A DNA stretch of 64,000 nucleotides from Streptomyces dangxiongensis (GCF_003675325.1 NZ_CP033073.1:2294001-2358000), one strand, 5' to 3'. Numbered from the stretch's first letter, positions 26,882-35,969 are shown. Program-made: numbers and translations. Notes: generated by a model from the letters alone, not told the origin.

Positions 26882-27403
26882 GTGAACATCTTCCGTCACC
26901 GGCCCGTCGCTCTGCTCGCGCCCGCCCTGCTGATCGCGGCCGCGGGCTGTTCCCCGGCGGACGACAGCGCCACGGTCGCGGTTCCCACCCCCGACGCGAG
27001 GACCGCGCCGGCGTGCCGAGACCTGGACCGGGTGCTGCCGCGAAAGGTGAACGGGCAGACCCGCGCCGATCCCCAGCCCCGGTCCGTCTACACGGCGGGC
27101 TGGGGAAGCCCGGCGATCATACTGCGCTGCGGCATCGTCCGGCCGCCGAAGATGGTCGACCCGAAGGTGGCGCTGGGCGACGACCCGGACGCGATGGGCG
27201 GCGGGGTCAACGGCGTCGACTGGCTGATGGAGAAGGAGAGCGACGGCACCTGGCGGTTCACCACGTCCGAGCGCCGGGCCTACGTGCAGGTGACGCTGCC
27301 GAGGAAGTGGTCCGGGCCCGACGACAGTGCACAGGTGCTCATGGATCTGGCGCCGGCGGTGAAGAAGGCGATCCCGGAGGGGATCGCCTCCATGCGGGGC
27401 TGA
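26882..27403 (+). CDS. DUF3515 lipoprotein
   Basis: 173 residues. The N-terminus is a lipoprotein signal peptide (RHRPVALLAPALLIAAAGC) with the lipid-modified Cys at about residue 23, so it is anchored on the outer face of the membrane. The mature part matches the actinobacterial DUF3515 family: CRDLDRVLPRKVNG, WGSPAIILRCGI, NGVDWL and FTTSERRAYVQV. The function is unknown; it often lies near ddl, as here, which hints at an envelope role. It is convergent with ddlA, 13 bp apart. Confidence 0.85.
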   Translation: MNIFRHRPVALLAPALLIAAAGCSPADDSATVAVPTPDARTAPACRDLDRVLPRKVNGQTRADPQPRSVYTAGWGSPAIILRCGIVRPPKMVDPKVALGDDPDAMGGGVNGVDWLMEKESDGTWRFTTSERRAYVQVTLPRKWSGPDDSAQVLMDLAPAVKKAIPEGIASMRG

Positions 27404-27416
27404 GCCGGCCCGGGGG

Positions 27417-28574
27417 TCAGCGCAGACCGGTCGGGCGGCGCAGCGCGGCCCGCACCAGCCGGTCGATCAGCTCCGGGTAGCCGACTCCGGTGGCCTGCCA
27501 CATCTGCGGGTACATCGAGATCGGCGTGAAGCCGGGCATGGTGTTGATCTCGTTGATCACGAACTCGCCGTCCTCGGTGAGGAAGAAGTCCGCGCGCACC
27601 AGGCCCTCGCAGGAGGCCGCCTCGAACGCCTCGACCGCGAGCCGGCGCACCTCGGCGGTCTGCTCCTCGGTGAGCGGGGCCGGGACGATGCCGGGCGTGG
27701 AGTCGATGTACTTCGCCTCGAAGTCGTAGTACGCGTGCGCGTCCGGCGGCGGGATCTCGGCCGGGACGGAGGCCCGCGGGCCGTCCTCGAACTCCAGGAC
27801 GCCGCACTCGATCTCGCGCCCGCGCAGCGCGGCCTCGACCAGGATCTTCGGGTCGTGCGCCTGCGCCTCGGCGATGGCCTCGTCCAGGCCAGAGAGGTCG
27901 TCGACCTTGGTGATGCCGATGGACGAACCCGCGCGCGCGGGCTTCACGAACAACGGCCAGCCGTGCTCGCCGGCGAAGTCGACGATCTTCTTGCGGGCGG
28001 CGGACTCGTCCTGCGCCCACTCGCGGGGCCGGATCACCACGTACGGGCCCACCGCGAGCCCGAAGGAGGTGAACACCCGCTTCATGTACTCCTTGTCCTG
28101 GCCCACGGCCGAGGCGAGCACGCCCGCTCCCACGTACGGCACCCCGGACAGCTCCAGCAGTCCCTGAAGGGTGCCGTCCTCGCCGTAGGGGCCGTGGAGC
28201 ACCGGGAAGACCACGTCGACCTCGCCGAGCGCCTTGGGCACGGAGCCCGGCTCGCTGTAGACGACCTCGCGGTTCGCCGGGTCGACGGGGAGCACCACGC
28301 CGCCCTCGTGCGACTCCGCCAGCTCGTCCACGGTGGGGGTGCGGCGGTCGGTGATGGCCATCCGCTCCGGCTCGTCGGCCGTCAGGGCCCAACGGCCGTC
28401 CGAGGTGATGCCGATCGGCAGGACGTCGTACTTCGTCCGGTCGATGGCCTTGAGGACGGCGCCGGCGGTGACCACGGAGATTCCGTGTTCGGAACTGCGC
28501 CCGCCGAACACGACCGCCACGCGCGGCTTGCGCGACGGCTGCTCAGGGCTCTGGGGAAGGTTCTCGGTGCTCAT
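27417..28574 (-). CDS. ddlA: D-alanine--D-alanine ligase
   Basis: 385 residues, ATP-grasp ligase joining two D-alanines for peptidoglycan. Motifs are VVFGGRSSEHGISVVTAG, VVFPVLHGPYGEDGTLQGLL, PLFVKPARAGSSIGITKV and DFFLTEDGEFVINEINTMPG. The loop region around EAKYIDSTPG contains Tyr at the position normally Tyr in D-Ala-D-Ala ligases rather than the Phe of D-Ala-D-Lac enzymes, so vancomycin-type resistance is not indicated. A TACTCT hexamer lies nine bases before the ATG, so the leader may be very short. Confidence 0.95.
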   Translation of the reverse strand: MSTENLPQSPEQPSRKPRVAVVFGGRSSEHGISVVTAGAVLKAIDRTKYDVLPIGITSDGRWALTADEPERMAITDRRTPTVDELAESHEGGVVLPVDPANREVVYSEPGSVPKALGEVDVVFPVLHGPYGEDGTLQGLLELSGVPYVGAGVLASAVGQDKEYMKRVFTSFGLAVGPYVVIRPREWAQDESAARKKIVDFAGEHGWPLFVKPARAGSSIGITKVDDLSGLDEAIAEAQAHDPKILVEAALRGREIECGVLEFEDGPRASVPAEIPPPDAHAYYDFEAKYIDSTPGIVPAPLTEEQTAEVRRLAVEAFEAASCEGLVRADFFLTEDGEFVINEINTMPGFTPISMYPQMWQATGVGYPELIDRLVRAALRRPTGLR

Positions 28575-28700
28575 ATCGGGTTGAGAGTACCCGGAGGCGG
28601 GGGCGACGTCAGCGCGCGCCTCCGGGCCGTCGCTCAGCGTCGCACGGACGGTCGCGCAGCGTCGCGCGGGAGGCCCCCGGGGGCCGTGCTAGGGGGCGGT

Positions 28701-29711
28701 TCAGCGCCGTTCGGGCTTGGCGCTGCGGGCCATCAGCTCCTTGAGGGCGACGACCGGCGGCTTGCCCTCGTGCACGATGCTGACGACCGTCTCGGTGATG
28801 GGCATGTCGACGTCGTGCCGGTGGGCCAGATCCAGCACGGACTCGCAGGACTTGACGCCCTCGGCGGTCTGCCGGGTGACCGCGATGGTCTCCTGAAGGG
28901 TCATGCCCTTGCCGAGGTTGGTGCCGAAGGTGTGGTTGCGGGACAGCGGCGAGGAACAGGTGGCCACCAGGTCGCCCAGGCCCGCGAGTCCGGAGAAGGT
29001 CAGCGGGTCGGCGCCCATGGCGAGGCCGAGCCGGGTGGTCTCGGCGAGGCCGCGCGTGATGAGCGAACCCTTGGCGTTGTCGCCGAGTCCCATGCCGTCG
29101 GCGATGCCGACCGCGAGCCCGATGACGTTCTTGACGGCGCCGGCGAGTTCGCAGCCGACCACGTCGGTGTTGGTGTACGGCCGGAAGTACGGGGTGTGGC
29201 AGGCGGCCTGGAGCCGCTGGGCGACCTGCTCGTCGGTGCACGCCACGACGGCCAGGGCGGGCATCCGGGCGGCGATCTCGCGGGCCAGGTTGGGTCCGGT
29301 GACGACCGCGATCCGGTCGGCGCCGACCTTGGCGACGTCCTCGACGACCTCGCTCATCCGCATGGTGGAGCCGAGTTCGACGCCCTTCATCAGGGAGACG
29401 AGGACGGTGTCCGGCGCGAGCAGCGGGGTCCACTCGGCGAGGTTGGCGCGCAGGGTCTGGGAGGGGACGGCGAGGACGGTGAAGTCCGCGTCCCCGAGGG
29501 CCCGGACCGCGTCGGAGGTGGCGCGCAGGTTCTCCGGCAGTTCCACGCCGGGCAGGTAGTCGGGGTTGGTCCGCGTGGAGTTGACCGCCTCGGCCAGCTC
29601 CGGGCGGCGGGCCCACAGGGTCACCTCGCAGCCGGCGTCGGCGAGGACCATGCCGAAGGCGGTCCCCCACGATCCGGTGCCCATGACGGCCGCCCGCACA
29701 GGCTTGCTCAC
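28701..29711 (-). CDS. gpsA: Glycerol-3-phosphate dehydrogenase (NAD(P)+)
   Basis: 336 residues. It makes sn-glycerol-3-phosphate from dihydroxyacetone phosphate for phospholipid synthesis. The Rossmann motif is VMGTGSWGTAFGMVLADAG, and the substrate signature is AGAVKNVIGLAVGIADGMGLGDNAKGSLITRG. Lys in VKNV is catalytic. The GTG start overlaps the plsC stop by four bases (GTGA), coupling it to the acyltransferase that uses its product. Confidence 0.95.
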   Translation of the reverse strand: MSKPVRAAVMGTGSWGTAFGMVLADAGCEVTLWARRPELAEAVNSTRTNPDYLPGVELPENLRATSDAVRALGDADFTVLAVPSQTLRANLAEWTPLLAPDTVLVSLMKGVELGSTMRMSEVVEDVAKVGADRIAVVTGPNLAREIAARMPALAVVACTDEQVAQRLQAACHTPYFRPYTNTDVVGCELAGAVKNVIGLAVGIADGMGLGDNAKGSLITRGLAETTRLGLAMGADPLTFSGLAGLGDLVATCSSPLSRNHTFGTNLGKGMTLQETIAVTRQTAEGVKSCESVLDLAHRHDVDMPITETVVSIVHEGKPPVVALKELMARSAKPERR

Positions 29712-30550
29712 GTGCTCTGCCCTTCCGCTTGCTTGCCCTGCGTCTGCGTATGCGTCTGCGCGTCTGCCTGCGCCCGCGCCTCCGCCCGGGCCCGGGCCCG
29801 GGCCCGGGCCCGGGCCTGCGCCTGGGTGCGGCGGCGCTGCTCGATCCGCTCACGACGCGGGTCGTACGGCGTCTCGGGCGCCTTCTCGCCGCGGATCTGC
29901 TCGAGCTGCCGGGTGATGGCCGCCATGATGACCTCGGTGGCCTCCTTCAGCACGTCCGGAGTCATCTCCCTGTCGTAGAAGCGGGACAGGTCGACGGCCG
30001 GGCCCGCCAGCACGCGGTGGGTCTTGCGCGGGAAGAGGTTCGGCTTCCTGGCGTACGGCGGGAGCAGCTCGTTGGCGCCCCACTGGGCGACCGGGATGAC
30101 CGGGCACCTGGTCTCCAGCGCCACGCGGGCGGCTCCGGTCTTGCCCGTCATGGGCCAGCCGTCCGGGTCGCGGGTGAGGGTGCCCTCGGGGTAGAAGGCC
30201 ACGCACTCGCCGCGTTCGACGGCGGCGATCGCGGCCCGGAAGGCGCTGAGCGCGTCCGTGCTCTCGCGGTAGACGGGGATCTGCCCGGTGCCGCGCATGG
30301 CGGCGCCGACGAATCCCTTGTTGAAAAGCCCGCTCTTCGCCAGGAATCGCGGAACCCGCCCGGTGTTGTACTGATAGTGCGCGTACGCGAAGGGGTCCGC
30401 GTGGGAATTGTGGTTCACCACGGTGATAAATCCGCCCTCGGCCGGAATGTGCTCCAATCCACGCCAGTCCCGCTTGAACAGAACCACCAGCGGCGGTTTG
30501 CAGAGCACCGCGGCGAAGCGGTACCAGAAGCCGATTCTGCGGCGGGGCAC
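29708..30550 (-). CDS. plsC: 1-acyl-sn-glycerol-3-phosphate acyltransferase (PlsC family)
   Basis: 280 residues. The acyltransferase motifs are VVNHNSHADPF (the catalytic H-x4-D in NHNSHAD), a GTGQIPVYRES block, FYPEGTLTRD and CPVIPVAQWGA. It acylates (lyso)phosphatidic acid at the membrane. Overlap with gpsA gives a phospholipid operon. The last 45 residues are an unusual Arg/Ala then Gln/Thr low-complexity tail (QARARARARAR, AQTHTQTQGKQ), encoded by five tandem CCCGGG units. The GTG at 30550 is chosen from homology; its ribosome binding site (AGAGGAAGG) is somewhat distant. Confidence 0.9.
   Translation of the reverse strand: MPRRRIGFWYRFAAVLCKPPLVVLFKRDWRGLEHIPAEGGFITVVNHNSHADPFAYAHYQYNTGRVPRFLAKSGLFNKGFVGAAMRGTGQIPVYRESTDALSAFRAAIAAVERGECVAFYPEGTLTRDPDGWPMTGKTGAARVALETRCPVIPVAQWGANELLPPYARKPNLFPRKTHRVLAGPAVDLSRFYDREMTPDVLKEATEVIMAAITRQLEQIRGEKAPETPYDPRRERIEQRRRTQAQARARARARARAEARAQADAQTHTQTQGKQAEGQST
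29785..29814. repeat. Tandem hexanucleotide repeat (CCCGGG)x5 inside plsC
   Basis: Five perfect CCCGGG units in phase with codons, encoding alternating Ala-Arg on the minus strand. The unit is a multiple of three, so length change would not shift the frame. Confidence 0.8.
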
Positions 30551-30704
30551 AAGGACACCTTCCTCTAGGGCTGCCATCCCGGCGGGGGCCGCACAAGTGT
30601 GGCCCCGGGCCGCCGGTCTGTCGAGAACACCGTACGCCCCGGTACGCGGGCCTCCCGAGGCCCCCGGGTGACAATGAGCGCGACAAGAGAGGGACGGTAC
30701 GCCG

Positions 30705-31343
30705 GTGCAGTGGACCTTGGTCATCCCCCTGAAGCCCCTCACGCGGGCCAAGAGCAGGCTCGCGGACACCGCCGACGACGGCGTCCGTCCGGGTCTGGCC
30801 CTGGCGTTCGCGCAGGACACGGTGGCCGCGGCGCTGGCCTGCCCGGCGGTCGCGGATGTGGCGGTCGTCACGGACGACGCGCTGGCCGGCCGGGAGCTGG
30901 CGGCGCTGGGCGCGCGGATCGTCCCGGACGCGCCGGACAGCGGCCTGAACGCCGCTCTGGCGCACGGCGCGGCCGTCGTCCGGGAAGGGCTCCCCGGCAC
31001 CGCCGTGGCGGCCCTCAACGCCGATCTGCCGACGCTGCGCCCGCCGGAACTGTCCCGGGTACTGGAGTCGGCCGCGGAATTCCCGCGCGCTTTTCTCGCG
31101 GATGCGGCGGCACTCGGTACGACCCTGCTGGCGGCGGCGCCGGGCCGGGAATTGCGGCCGGCGTTCGGCGTCGATTCCCGTTCCCGGCACCGGGCCTCGG
31201 GTGCGACGGAACTCGTGCTGACGGGAGTCGATTCGGTACGGCAGGACGTGGACACCGGCGCGGATCTGCGCGCGGCGCTGGCGCTGGGGGTGGGCCCGTA
31301 TACGGCGGCGGTGTCGGCGGGACTGCTGATCCCGGAGTGCTGA
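30705..31343 (+). CDS. cofC: 2-phospho-L-lactate/phosphoenolpyruvate guanylyltransferase CofC
   Basis: 212 residues, nucleotidyltransferase fold. It activates phosphoenolpyruvate or 2-phospholactate with GTP for coenzyme F420 biosynthesis. Family marks are WTLVIPLKPLTRAKSRL, VAVVTDDALAGREL, GLNAALAHGA, VAALNADLPTLRPPEL and a region before GATELVLTGVDS. The other F420 genes are not adjacent. GTG 30705 has AGAGGGACGG upstream at a slightly long spacing. It is divergent from plsC. Confidence 0.88.
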   Translation: MQWTLVIPLKPLTRAKSRLADTADDGVRPGLALAFAQDTVAAALACPAVADVAVVTDDALAGRELAALGARIVPDAPDSGLNAALAHGAAVVREGLPGTAVAALNADLPTLRPPELSRVLESAAEFPRAFLADAAALGTTLLAAAPGRELRPAFGVDSRSRHRASGATELVLTGVDSVRQDVDTGADLRAALALGVGPYTAAVSAGLLIPEC

Positions 31344-31433
31344 CAAATCCCGTCGGGGCGCGGGAATCCGCGTGAGCGGCCACGAGGGGCCGGCGGGCGG
31401 CCCCTCGGCCCGGCGGTGCGCCACCGCAGGCAC

Positions 31434-31439
31434 TACGCT
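31434..31439 (+). promoter_or_regulatory. -10-like box of a leaderless small gene
   Basis: TACGCT, seven bases before the ATG at 31447. No ribosome binding site is seen. Confidence 0.35.
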
Positions 31440-31446
31440 GGCCGTC

Positions 31447-31650
31447 ATGCAGGCGACCGCGTACACGTACGACCCCGGCACCCGCAGCGGGCAGGTGCTC
31501 CTCGACGACGGCACGCCCGTGCCCTTCGACGCGGCGGCGTTCGACCGGGGCGGCCTGCGGCTGCTGCGGCCCGGACAGCGGGTGCGGGTCGAGACGGAGG
31601 GCGAGGGCGACGCCGCGCGGATCACCCTCGTGACCCTTCACACCCTGTAA
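31447..31650 (+). CDS. Small cold-shock-like beta-barrel protein
   Basis: 67 residues starting MQATAYTYDPGTRSGQVLLDDG. The pattern of short beta strands with SGQVLLDDGTPVPFDAAAF and LRPGQRVRVETEG recalls the cold-shock/OB fold (modified G-x-V-x-x-D-x-G and the phi-x-x-G-x-x-V turn), though the RNP motifs of true Csp proteins are not complete. A nucleic-acid-binding role is only a guess. It is conserved beside hupS in streptomycetes as far as I recall. It is convergent with hupS. Confidence 0.7.
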   Translation: MQATAYTYDPGTRSGQVLLDDGTPVPFDAAAFDRGGLRLLRPGQRVRVETEGEGDAARITLVTLHTL

Positions 31651-31668
31651 CTGCCCCCGTACACGCCG

Positions 31669-31699
31669 CGGGCCGGGCTCCCGCGGGGAGCCCGGCCCG
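31669..31699. terminator. Bidirectional hairpin between the small gene and hupS
   Basis: A 13-bp perfect stem (31669-31681 with 31687-31699) and a CGCGG loop, 18 bp after one stop codon and 21 bp after the other, so it can serve both convergent genes. Confidence 0.65.
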
Positions 31700-31720
31700 G
31701 CGCGTGATGCCCCGGCGGCC

Positions 31721-32383
31721 TTACGACGTCGCCTTGCGGGCGGTGGCCTTCTTCGCGGTGGTCTTGCGGGCCGTCGACTTCTTGGCCGGGGCCTTCTTGG
31801 CGGTGACCTTCTTCGCCGGAGCGCTCTTCGCCGTGGCCTTCTTGGCGGTGGTCTTCGACGCGGTGGTCTTGGCGGTCGCCGCGGTCTTCTTGGCGGGCGC
31901 CTGCTTCGCCGGGGCCTTCTTGGCGGTGGCCGTGGTCTTCTTCGCCGCACCCGTCGTCTTCTTGGCGGCGCCCGCGGTCTTCTTCGCACCGGCGGTCTTC
32001 TTGGCGGCGGCCTTCTTGCCGACGGCCTTGGCGATGGTGGGCGGCGGGCCGGACAGGCTGCCCTTGGGCGCCTTCTTGACGGCCACCTCTCCGCCGCGGG
32101 GGAGCTTCTTCGAGCCGCTGACCAGGTCCTTGAAGCCCTGACCGGCGCGGAAGCGCGGCACGGAGGTCTTCTTGACCCGAACCCGCTCGCCCGTCTGCGG
32201 GTTACGGGCGTACCGGGCGGGGCGGTCCACCTTCTCGAAGGAGCCGAAGCCGGTGACCGAGACCCGCTCGCCCGCGACCACCGCGCGGACGATGGCGTCC
32301 AGGACATGATCGACGGCGTCGGCGGCCTGCTGGCGGCCGCCCAACTTGTCGGCAATCGCTTCTACGAGCTGCGCCTTGTTCAC
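31721..32383 (-). CDS. hupS: HU-type nucleoid protein with histone-H1-like tail (HupS)
   Basis: 220 residues. Residues 1-92 are a bacterial HU domain (MNKAQLVEAIADKLGG, VTGFGSFEKVDRPARYARNP with the DNA-intercalating arm). Residues about 100-220 are a Lys/Ala/Thr-rich tail with PAKK and TAKK repeats like eukaryotic H1. In Streptomyces this two-domain HupS compacts spore chromosomes and affects spore maturation. The GTG start has GAAGGGGAAG upstream. A good promoter (TTGATT-17-TAACGT) predicts a 45-base leader. Confidence 0.94.
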   Translation of the reverse strand: MNKAQLVEAIADKLGGRQQAADAVDHVLDAIVRAVVAGERVSVTGFGSFEKVDRPARYARNPQTGERVRVKKTSVPRFRAGQGFKDLVSGSKKLPRGGEVAVKKAPKGSLSGPPPTIAKAVGKKAAAKKTAGAKKTAGAAKKTTGAAKKTTATAKKAPAKQAPAKKTAATAKTTASKTTAKKATAKSAPAKKVTAKKAPAKKSTARKTTAKKATARKATS

Positions 32384-32434
32384 GTCTTCCCCTTCGGAGA
32401 CATCGCCAGAACGAAAGTGTTCAAGCTTTTTCGC

Positions 32435-32463
32435 ACGTTAGGCAGATATATACCGCAAATCAA
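32435..32463 (-). promoter_or_regulatory. Promoter of hupS
   Basis: On the minus strand, TTGATT (32458-32463) and TAACGT (32435-32440) have a 17-base spacer. The surrounding stretch (32405-32480) is the most AT-rich in this part of the window. Confidence 0.6.
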
Positions 32464-32519
32464 ACACGAAACGGGCTTATCACCCTTGTGCCGCAACGGA
32501 CTCGGCCGTCCCGGACGGT

Positions 32520-32750
32520 TCAGCGGTCCTCTTCGGGGATCCGACCCGCGTCGAGGTCCGCCGTGAACCGATCGAGCCGCCTTGCCGCGTCGGCGAGATC
32601 GTGCTTGGCCGCGGCCGTAATGACCAGCAGCTTCCGGGTCAGCGCCATCCGTACGCCCTCCGGGACTTGCAGTGCGCGCACCTTCGTGTGCGCTTCTTTG
32701 AGCTGGTTCGCGACCGCCGCATAGAGCTGGAGTTGGCCGTCGTGTTCCAT
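32520..32750 (-). CDS. Conserved small helical protein, unknown function
   Basis: 76 residues (MEHDGQLQLYAAVANQLKEA ...). It is predicted all-helical with no Cys, no signal and no membrane helix. Charged heptad-like stretches (LTRKLLVITAAAKHDLADAARRL) suggest a helical hairpin. A homologue lies next to hupS in S. coelicolor as far as I recall, and it may share a role with it, but no function can be assigned. ATG 32750 is chosen; an ATG six bases upstream is possible. Confidence 0.7.
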   Translation of the reverse strand: MEHDGQLQLYAAVANQLKEAHTKVRALQVPEGVRMALTRKLLVITAAAKHDLADAARRLDRFTADLDAGRIPEEDR

Positions 32751-32935
32751 GCACAGATTGTGCCATCTGGGGCGAGTTGTCGCCTGCGCAGGGGGCAACT
32801 GCCGCCGCAATTGGCCTTCCAGGCACTTGCGGAGGACGTGAACACGGCACTCACCTACCCGGCCAACTTCCTTTGTAACGTGGGAGGTTGGGTGGACCAG
32901 GGGGAAGGCGCGGGGCCGTTCGGGTGCGGACATGG

Positions 32936-32968
32936 CTGTACCCCCAATCGTGGCGATCGGGGGTACAG
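32936..32968 (-). terminator. Terminator of the leuCD operon
   Basis: CTGTACCCCC (32936-32945) pairs with GGGGGTACAG (32959-32968), and an inner ATCG/CGAT stem extends it around a TGG loop. It lies 54 bp after the leuD stop. Confidence 0.7.
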
Positions 32969-33022
32969 GAGGGGTGTTGGGGTGGCCGAAACCCGACCCG
33001 CTCGGGGTCCGGGCGCGCCGGA

Positions 33023-33616
33023 TCAGACCGGGAGCGTCCGCGGCTTGTGGGCGGGCCGCCCCGCCTCGTAGGTGGCGATGTCGCTCTCGTCCCGGAGCGT
33101 GATCGAGATGTCGTCCAGGCCGTTCAGCAGCCGCCAGCGGGAGTTCTCGTCCAGCTCGAAGGGGGCGGTGATGCCGGGGGCGCGCACCTCACGGGCCTCG
33201 AGGTCCACCGTGACCTCGACCGTGGGGTCGGCCTCGGTCAGCTCCGACAGCGCGTCCACGGTCTTCTGGTCCAGGACCACCGTGAGCAGGCCGTTCTTCA
33301 GCGAGTTGCCCCGGAAGATGTCCGCGAAGCGGGAGGAGATCACGGCCTTGAAGCCGTAGTTCTGCAGCGCCCAGACGGCGTGCTCACGGGAGGAGCCGGT
33401 GCCGAAGTCGGGGCCGGCGACCAGGACCGTGGCGCCCCGCCGCTCTGGGTGGTTGAGGATGAACTCCGGGTCCTTGCGCCAGGCCTCGAACAGCCCGTCC
33501 TCGAAGCCGTCCCGGGTGACCTTCTTGAGCCAGTGAGCGGGGATGATCTGGTCGGTGTCGACGTTGCTGCGGCGCAGCGGCACGGCCCGGCCGGTGTGGG
33601 TGGTGAAGGCTTCCAT
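33023..33616 (-). CDS. leuD: 3-isopropylmalate dehydratase small subunit
   Basis: 197 residues, swivel subunit of isopropylmalate isomerase in leucine synthesis; it works as a heterodimer with LeuC. Marks are [42 protein letters not shown] and [11 protein letters not shown] (all substrate-binding). Its ATG lies two bases after the leuC stop, so the two are coupled. The operon ends with a strong hairpin. Confidence 0.97.
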   Translation of the reverse strand: MEAFTTHTGRAVPLRRSNVDTDQIIPAHWLKKVTRDGFEDGLFEAWRKDPEFILNHPERRGATVLVAGPDFGTGSSREHAVWALQNYGFKAVISSRFADIFRGNSLKNGLLTVVLDQKTVDALSELTEADPTVEVTVDLEAREVRAPGITAPFELDENSRWRLLNGLDDISITLRDESDIATYEAGRPAHKPRTLPV

Positions 33617-33618
33617 GG

Positions 33619-35046
33619 TTATCGGACTCCAGCGGGCGTACGGTCGTCGGTCAGGTCGGCCGGGGAGGCGAGGTGGCCCAGGACGGCGGTGGCCGCCGCG
33701 ACCTGCGGCGACACCAGGTGGGTACGGCCGCCCTTGCCCTGCCGGCCCTCGAAGTTGCGGTTGGAGGTGGAGGCGGAGCGTTCGCCCGGGGCGAGCTGGT
33801 CGGGGTTCATGCCGAGGCACATCGAGCAGCCCGCGTGCCGCCACTCGGCGCCGGCCTCCTTGAAGACCACGTCCAGGCCCTCGGAGACGGCCTGGAGACC
33901 CACGCGCGCGGAGCCCGGCACGACCAGCATCCGTACACCGTCGGCGACTTTGCGGTCCCGCAGGATGTCCGCGGCGGCGCGCAGGTCCTCGATGCGGCCG
34001 TTGGTGCAGGAGCCTACGAAGACGGTGTCCACGGAGATGCTCCGCAGCGGCTGTCCGGCCGCCAACCCCATGTACTCCAGGGCCTTTTCGGCGGCGAGGC
34101 GCTCCGAAGCGTCTTCGTACGAAGCCGGGTCGGGGACGTCCGCCGAAAGCGGCGCGCCCTGGCCGGGGTTGGTGCCCCAGGTGACGAACGGCGACAGCTC
34201 GTCGGCGCGGATGACCACCTCCGCGTCGAAGACCGCGTCGTCGTCCGTGCGGAGGGTCTTCCAGTAGGCGACGGCCTCGTCCCAGTCGGCGCCCTCGGGG
34301 GCGTGCGGGCGGCCCTGGAGGTAGGCGAACGTCGTCTCGTCGGGGGCGATCATGCCCGCGCGGGCACCGGCCTCGATCGACATGTTGCAGATGGTCATCC
34401 GGGCCTCCATCGAGAGCTTCTCGATGGCGGAGCCGCGGTACTCCAGGATGTAGCCCTGGCCGCCGCCGGTGCCGATCCTCGCGATGATCGCCAGGATCAG
34501 GTCCTTGGCGGTGACGCTGTCGGGCAGTTCGCCGTCGACCGTGATGGCCATGGTTTTCGGGCGGGCCAGCGGCAGCGTCTGGGTGGCCAGCACGTGCTCG
34601 ACCTGCGAGGTGCCGATGCCGAACGCCAGCGCGCCGAAGGCGCCGTGCGTGGAGGTGTGCGAGTCGCCGCAGACCACGGTGGTGCCGGGCTGGGTGAGGC
34701 CCAGTTGCGGGCCGACGACGTGGACGACGCCCTGCTCGACGTCGCCCAGCGGGTGCAGGCGCACCCCGAACTCGGCGCAGTTCTTGCGCAGCGTCTCGAG
34801 CTGGGCCCGGGAGACCGGGTCGGCGATGGGCTTGTCGATGTCGAGGGTCGGGGTGTTGTGGTCCTCGGTCGCGATGGTGAGGTCGAGGCGGCGGACCCGG
34901 CGGCCACTCTTGCGGAGCCCGTCGAAGGCCTGCGGGCTGGTCACCTCGTGCAGCAGGTGCAGATCGATGTAGAGGAGGTCGGGCTCGCCCTCGGCGCGCC
35001 GGACGACGTGGTCGTCCCAGACCTTCTCCGCGAGTGTCCTACCCAT
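33619..35046 (-). CDS. leuC: 3-isopropylmalate dehydratase large subunit
   Basis: 475 residues, aconitase-family catalytic subunit. The three [4Fe-4S] ligands are the Cys in [13 protein letters not shown] near residue 344 and the CxxC in [10 protein letters not shown] near 408-411. [21 protein letters not shown] is the other hallmark. ATG 35046 with GAGGGAAAG upstream gives the expected [15 protein letters not shown]; longer starts extend into the non-coding leader. It is divergent from ndgR, whose product is known to regulate leuCD in streptomycetes. I looked for a leucine-rich leader peptide in 35047-35220 and found none convincing. Confidence 0.97.
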   Translation of the reverse strand: MGRTLAEKVWDDHVVRRAEGEPDLLYIDLHLLHEVTSPQAFDGLRKSGRRVRRLDLTIATEDHNTPTLDIDKPIADPVSRAQLETLRKNCAEFGVRLHPLGDVEQGVVHVVGPQLGLTQPGTTVVCGDSHTSTHGAFGALAFGIGTSQVEHVLATQTLPLARPKTMAITVDGELPDSVTAKDLILAIIARIGTGGGQGYILEYRGSAIEKLSMEARMTICNMSIEAGARAGMIAPDETTFAYLQGRPHAPEGADWDEAVAYWKTLRTDDDAVFDAEVVIRADELSPFVTWGTNPGQGAPLSADVPDPASYEDASERLAAEKALEYMGLAAGQPLRSISVDTVFVGSCTNGRIEDLRAAADILRDRKVADGVRMLVVPGSARVGLQAVSEGLDVVFKEAGAEWRHAGCSMCLGMNPDQLAPGERSASTSNRNFEGRQGKGGRTHLVSPQVAAATAVLGHLASPADLTDDRTPAGVR

Positions 35047-35221
35047 CGCTTTCCCTCCGGCCGGCGAACGTCCACCGGCCCAACTAGAGATCTTGAGGAG
35101 CGGCGACTGCCCTTCTCGGGGCCCCTGAAGTCGTGATTCCGGGCGTGCACCGCCGGGCCCGTTGGTCTGCGGGCCGCTGTGTGATTCCAGGGTGGCGCGT
35201 TCCACGGAAAATTGAACTTGC

Positions 35222-35238
35222 GTTTCACAGAGTGAGAC
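35222..35238. promoter_or_regulatory. Operator candidate between leuC and ndgR
   Basis: GTTTCAC-AGA-GTGAGAC is an inverted repeat with one mismatch, 15 bp before the ndgR start and on the promoter side of leuC. Its size suits an IclR-family dimer, so it is a good NdgR-box candidate. TTGAAC (35212-35217) lies just upstream. Confidence 0.5.
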
Positions 35239-35252
35239 GTGAGTATCGTTGC

Positions 35253-35969
35253 ATGGACAACAGTAGCGGCGTCGGCGTTCTGGACAAGGCGGCCCTCGTC
35301 CTGAGCGCTCTGGAGTCCGGTCCGGCCACCCTCGCGGGTCTGGTCGGGGCCACCGGACTGGCACGACCCACGGCCCACCGCCTGGCCGTGGCCCTGGAAC
35401 ACCACCGCATGGTGGCACGCGACATGCAGGGCCGGTTCATCCTCGGCCCGCGCCTCGCGGAACTCGCGGCGGCGGCGGGCGAGGACCGCCTGCTGGCGAC
35501 GGCGGGCCCCGTGCTCACCCACCTACGCGACGTCACCGGCGAGAGCGCGCAGCTCTACCGGCGCCAGGGCGAGATGCGGATCTGCGTGGCCGCGGCGGAG
35601 CGGCTGTCCGGCCTGCGGGACACCGTCCCGGTCGGCTCCACGCTCACGATGAAGGCGGGCTCCTCGGCGCAGATCCTGATGGCGTGGGAGGAGCCGGAGC
35701 GCCTGCACCGCGGCCTCCAGGGCGCCCGCTTCACGGCGACGGCCCTGTCGGGCGTACGGCGGCGGGGCTGGGCCCAGTCGATCGGCGAGCGCGAGCCGGG
35801 CGTCGCGTCCGTCTCCGCGCCGGTGCGCGGGCCCTCCAACCGGGTGGTGGCGGCCGTGTCCGTCTCCGGCCCCATCGAGCGCCTGACGCGCCACCCGGGC
35901 CGGATGCACGCCCAGGCGGTCATCGACGCGGCCGGCCGCCTGTCCGAGGCCCTGCGCCGCACGGGCTGA
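35253..35969 (+). CDS. ndgR: IclR-family regulator NdgR
   Basis: 238 residues. The N-terminal winged helix-turn-helix ([31 protein letters not shown]) is followed by the IclR effector domain ([48 protein letters not shown]). The orthologue NdgR regulates leucine and other amino-acid genes and affects antibiotic production in Streptomyces; AreB and LtbR are close relatives. It is divergent from leuCD with a dyad between them, consistent with autoregulation and leuCD control. ATG 35253 is the typical start ([13 protein letters not shown]). Confidence 0.94.
   Translation: MDNSSGVGVLDKAALVLSALESGPATLAGLVGATGLARPTAHRLAVALEHHRMVARDMQGRFILGPRLAELAAAAGEDRLLATAGPVLTHLRDVTGESAQLYRRQGEMRICVAAAERLSGLRDTVPVGSTLTMKAGSSAQILMAWEEPERLHRGLQGARFTATALSGVRRRGWAQSIGEREPGVASVSAPVRGPSNRVVAAVSVSGPIERLTRHPGRMHAQAVIDAAGRLSEALRRTG

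Noticed and set aside
28610..28690. Clustered GCGTCGC repeats between ddlA and gpsA as a repeat array
   Set aside because: Units are short and irregular, without equal spacers; it is ordinary GC-rich intergenic sequence and not CRISPR.
27735..29978. Plus-strand frame of 747 codons across ddlA and gpsA
   Set aside because: It lies opposite two well-supported genes and encodes only biased low-complexity sequence.
31721..32050. Tandem repeats at the hupS 3' end as a mobile or satellite repeat
   Set aside because: They are simply codons for the Lys/Ala/Thr-rich tail expected of HupS.
35047..35220. Leucine attenuator/leader peptide before leuC
   Set aside because: No short frame with consecutive leucine codons followed by a terminator-type hairpin was found.
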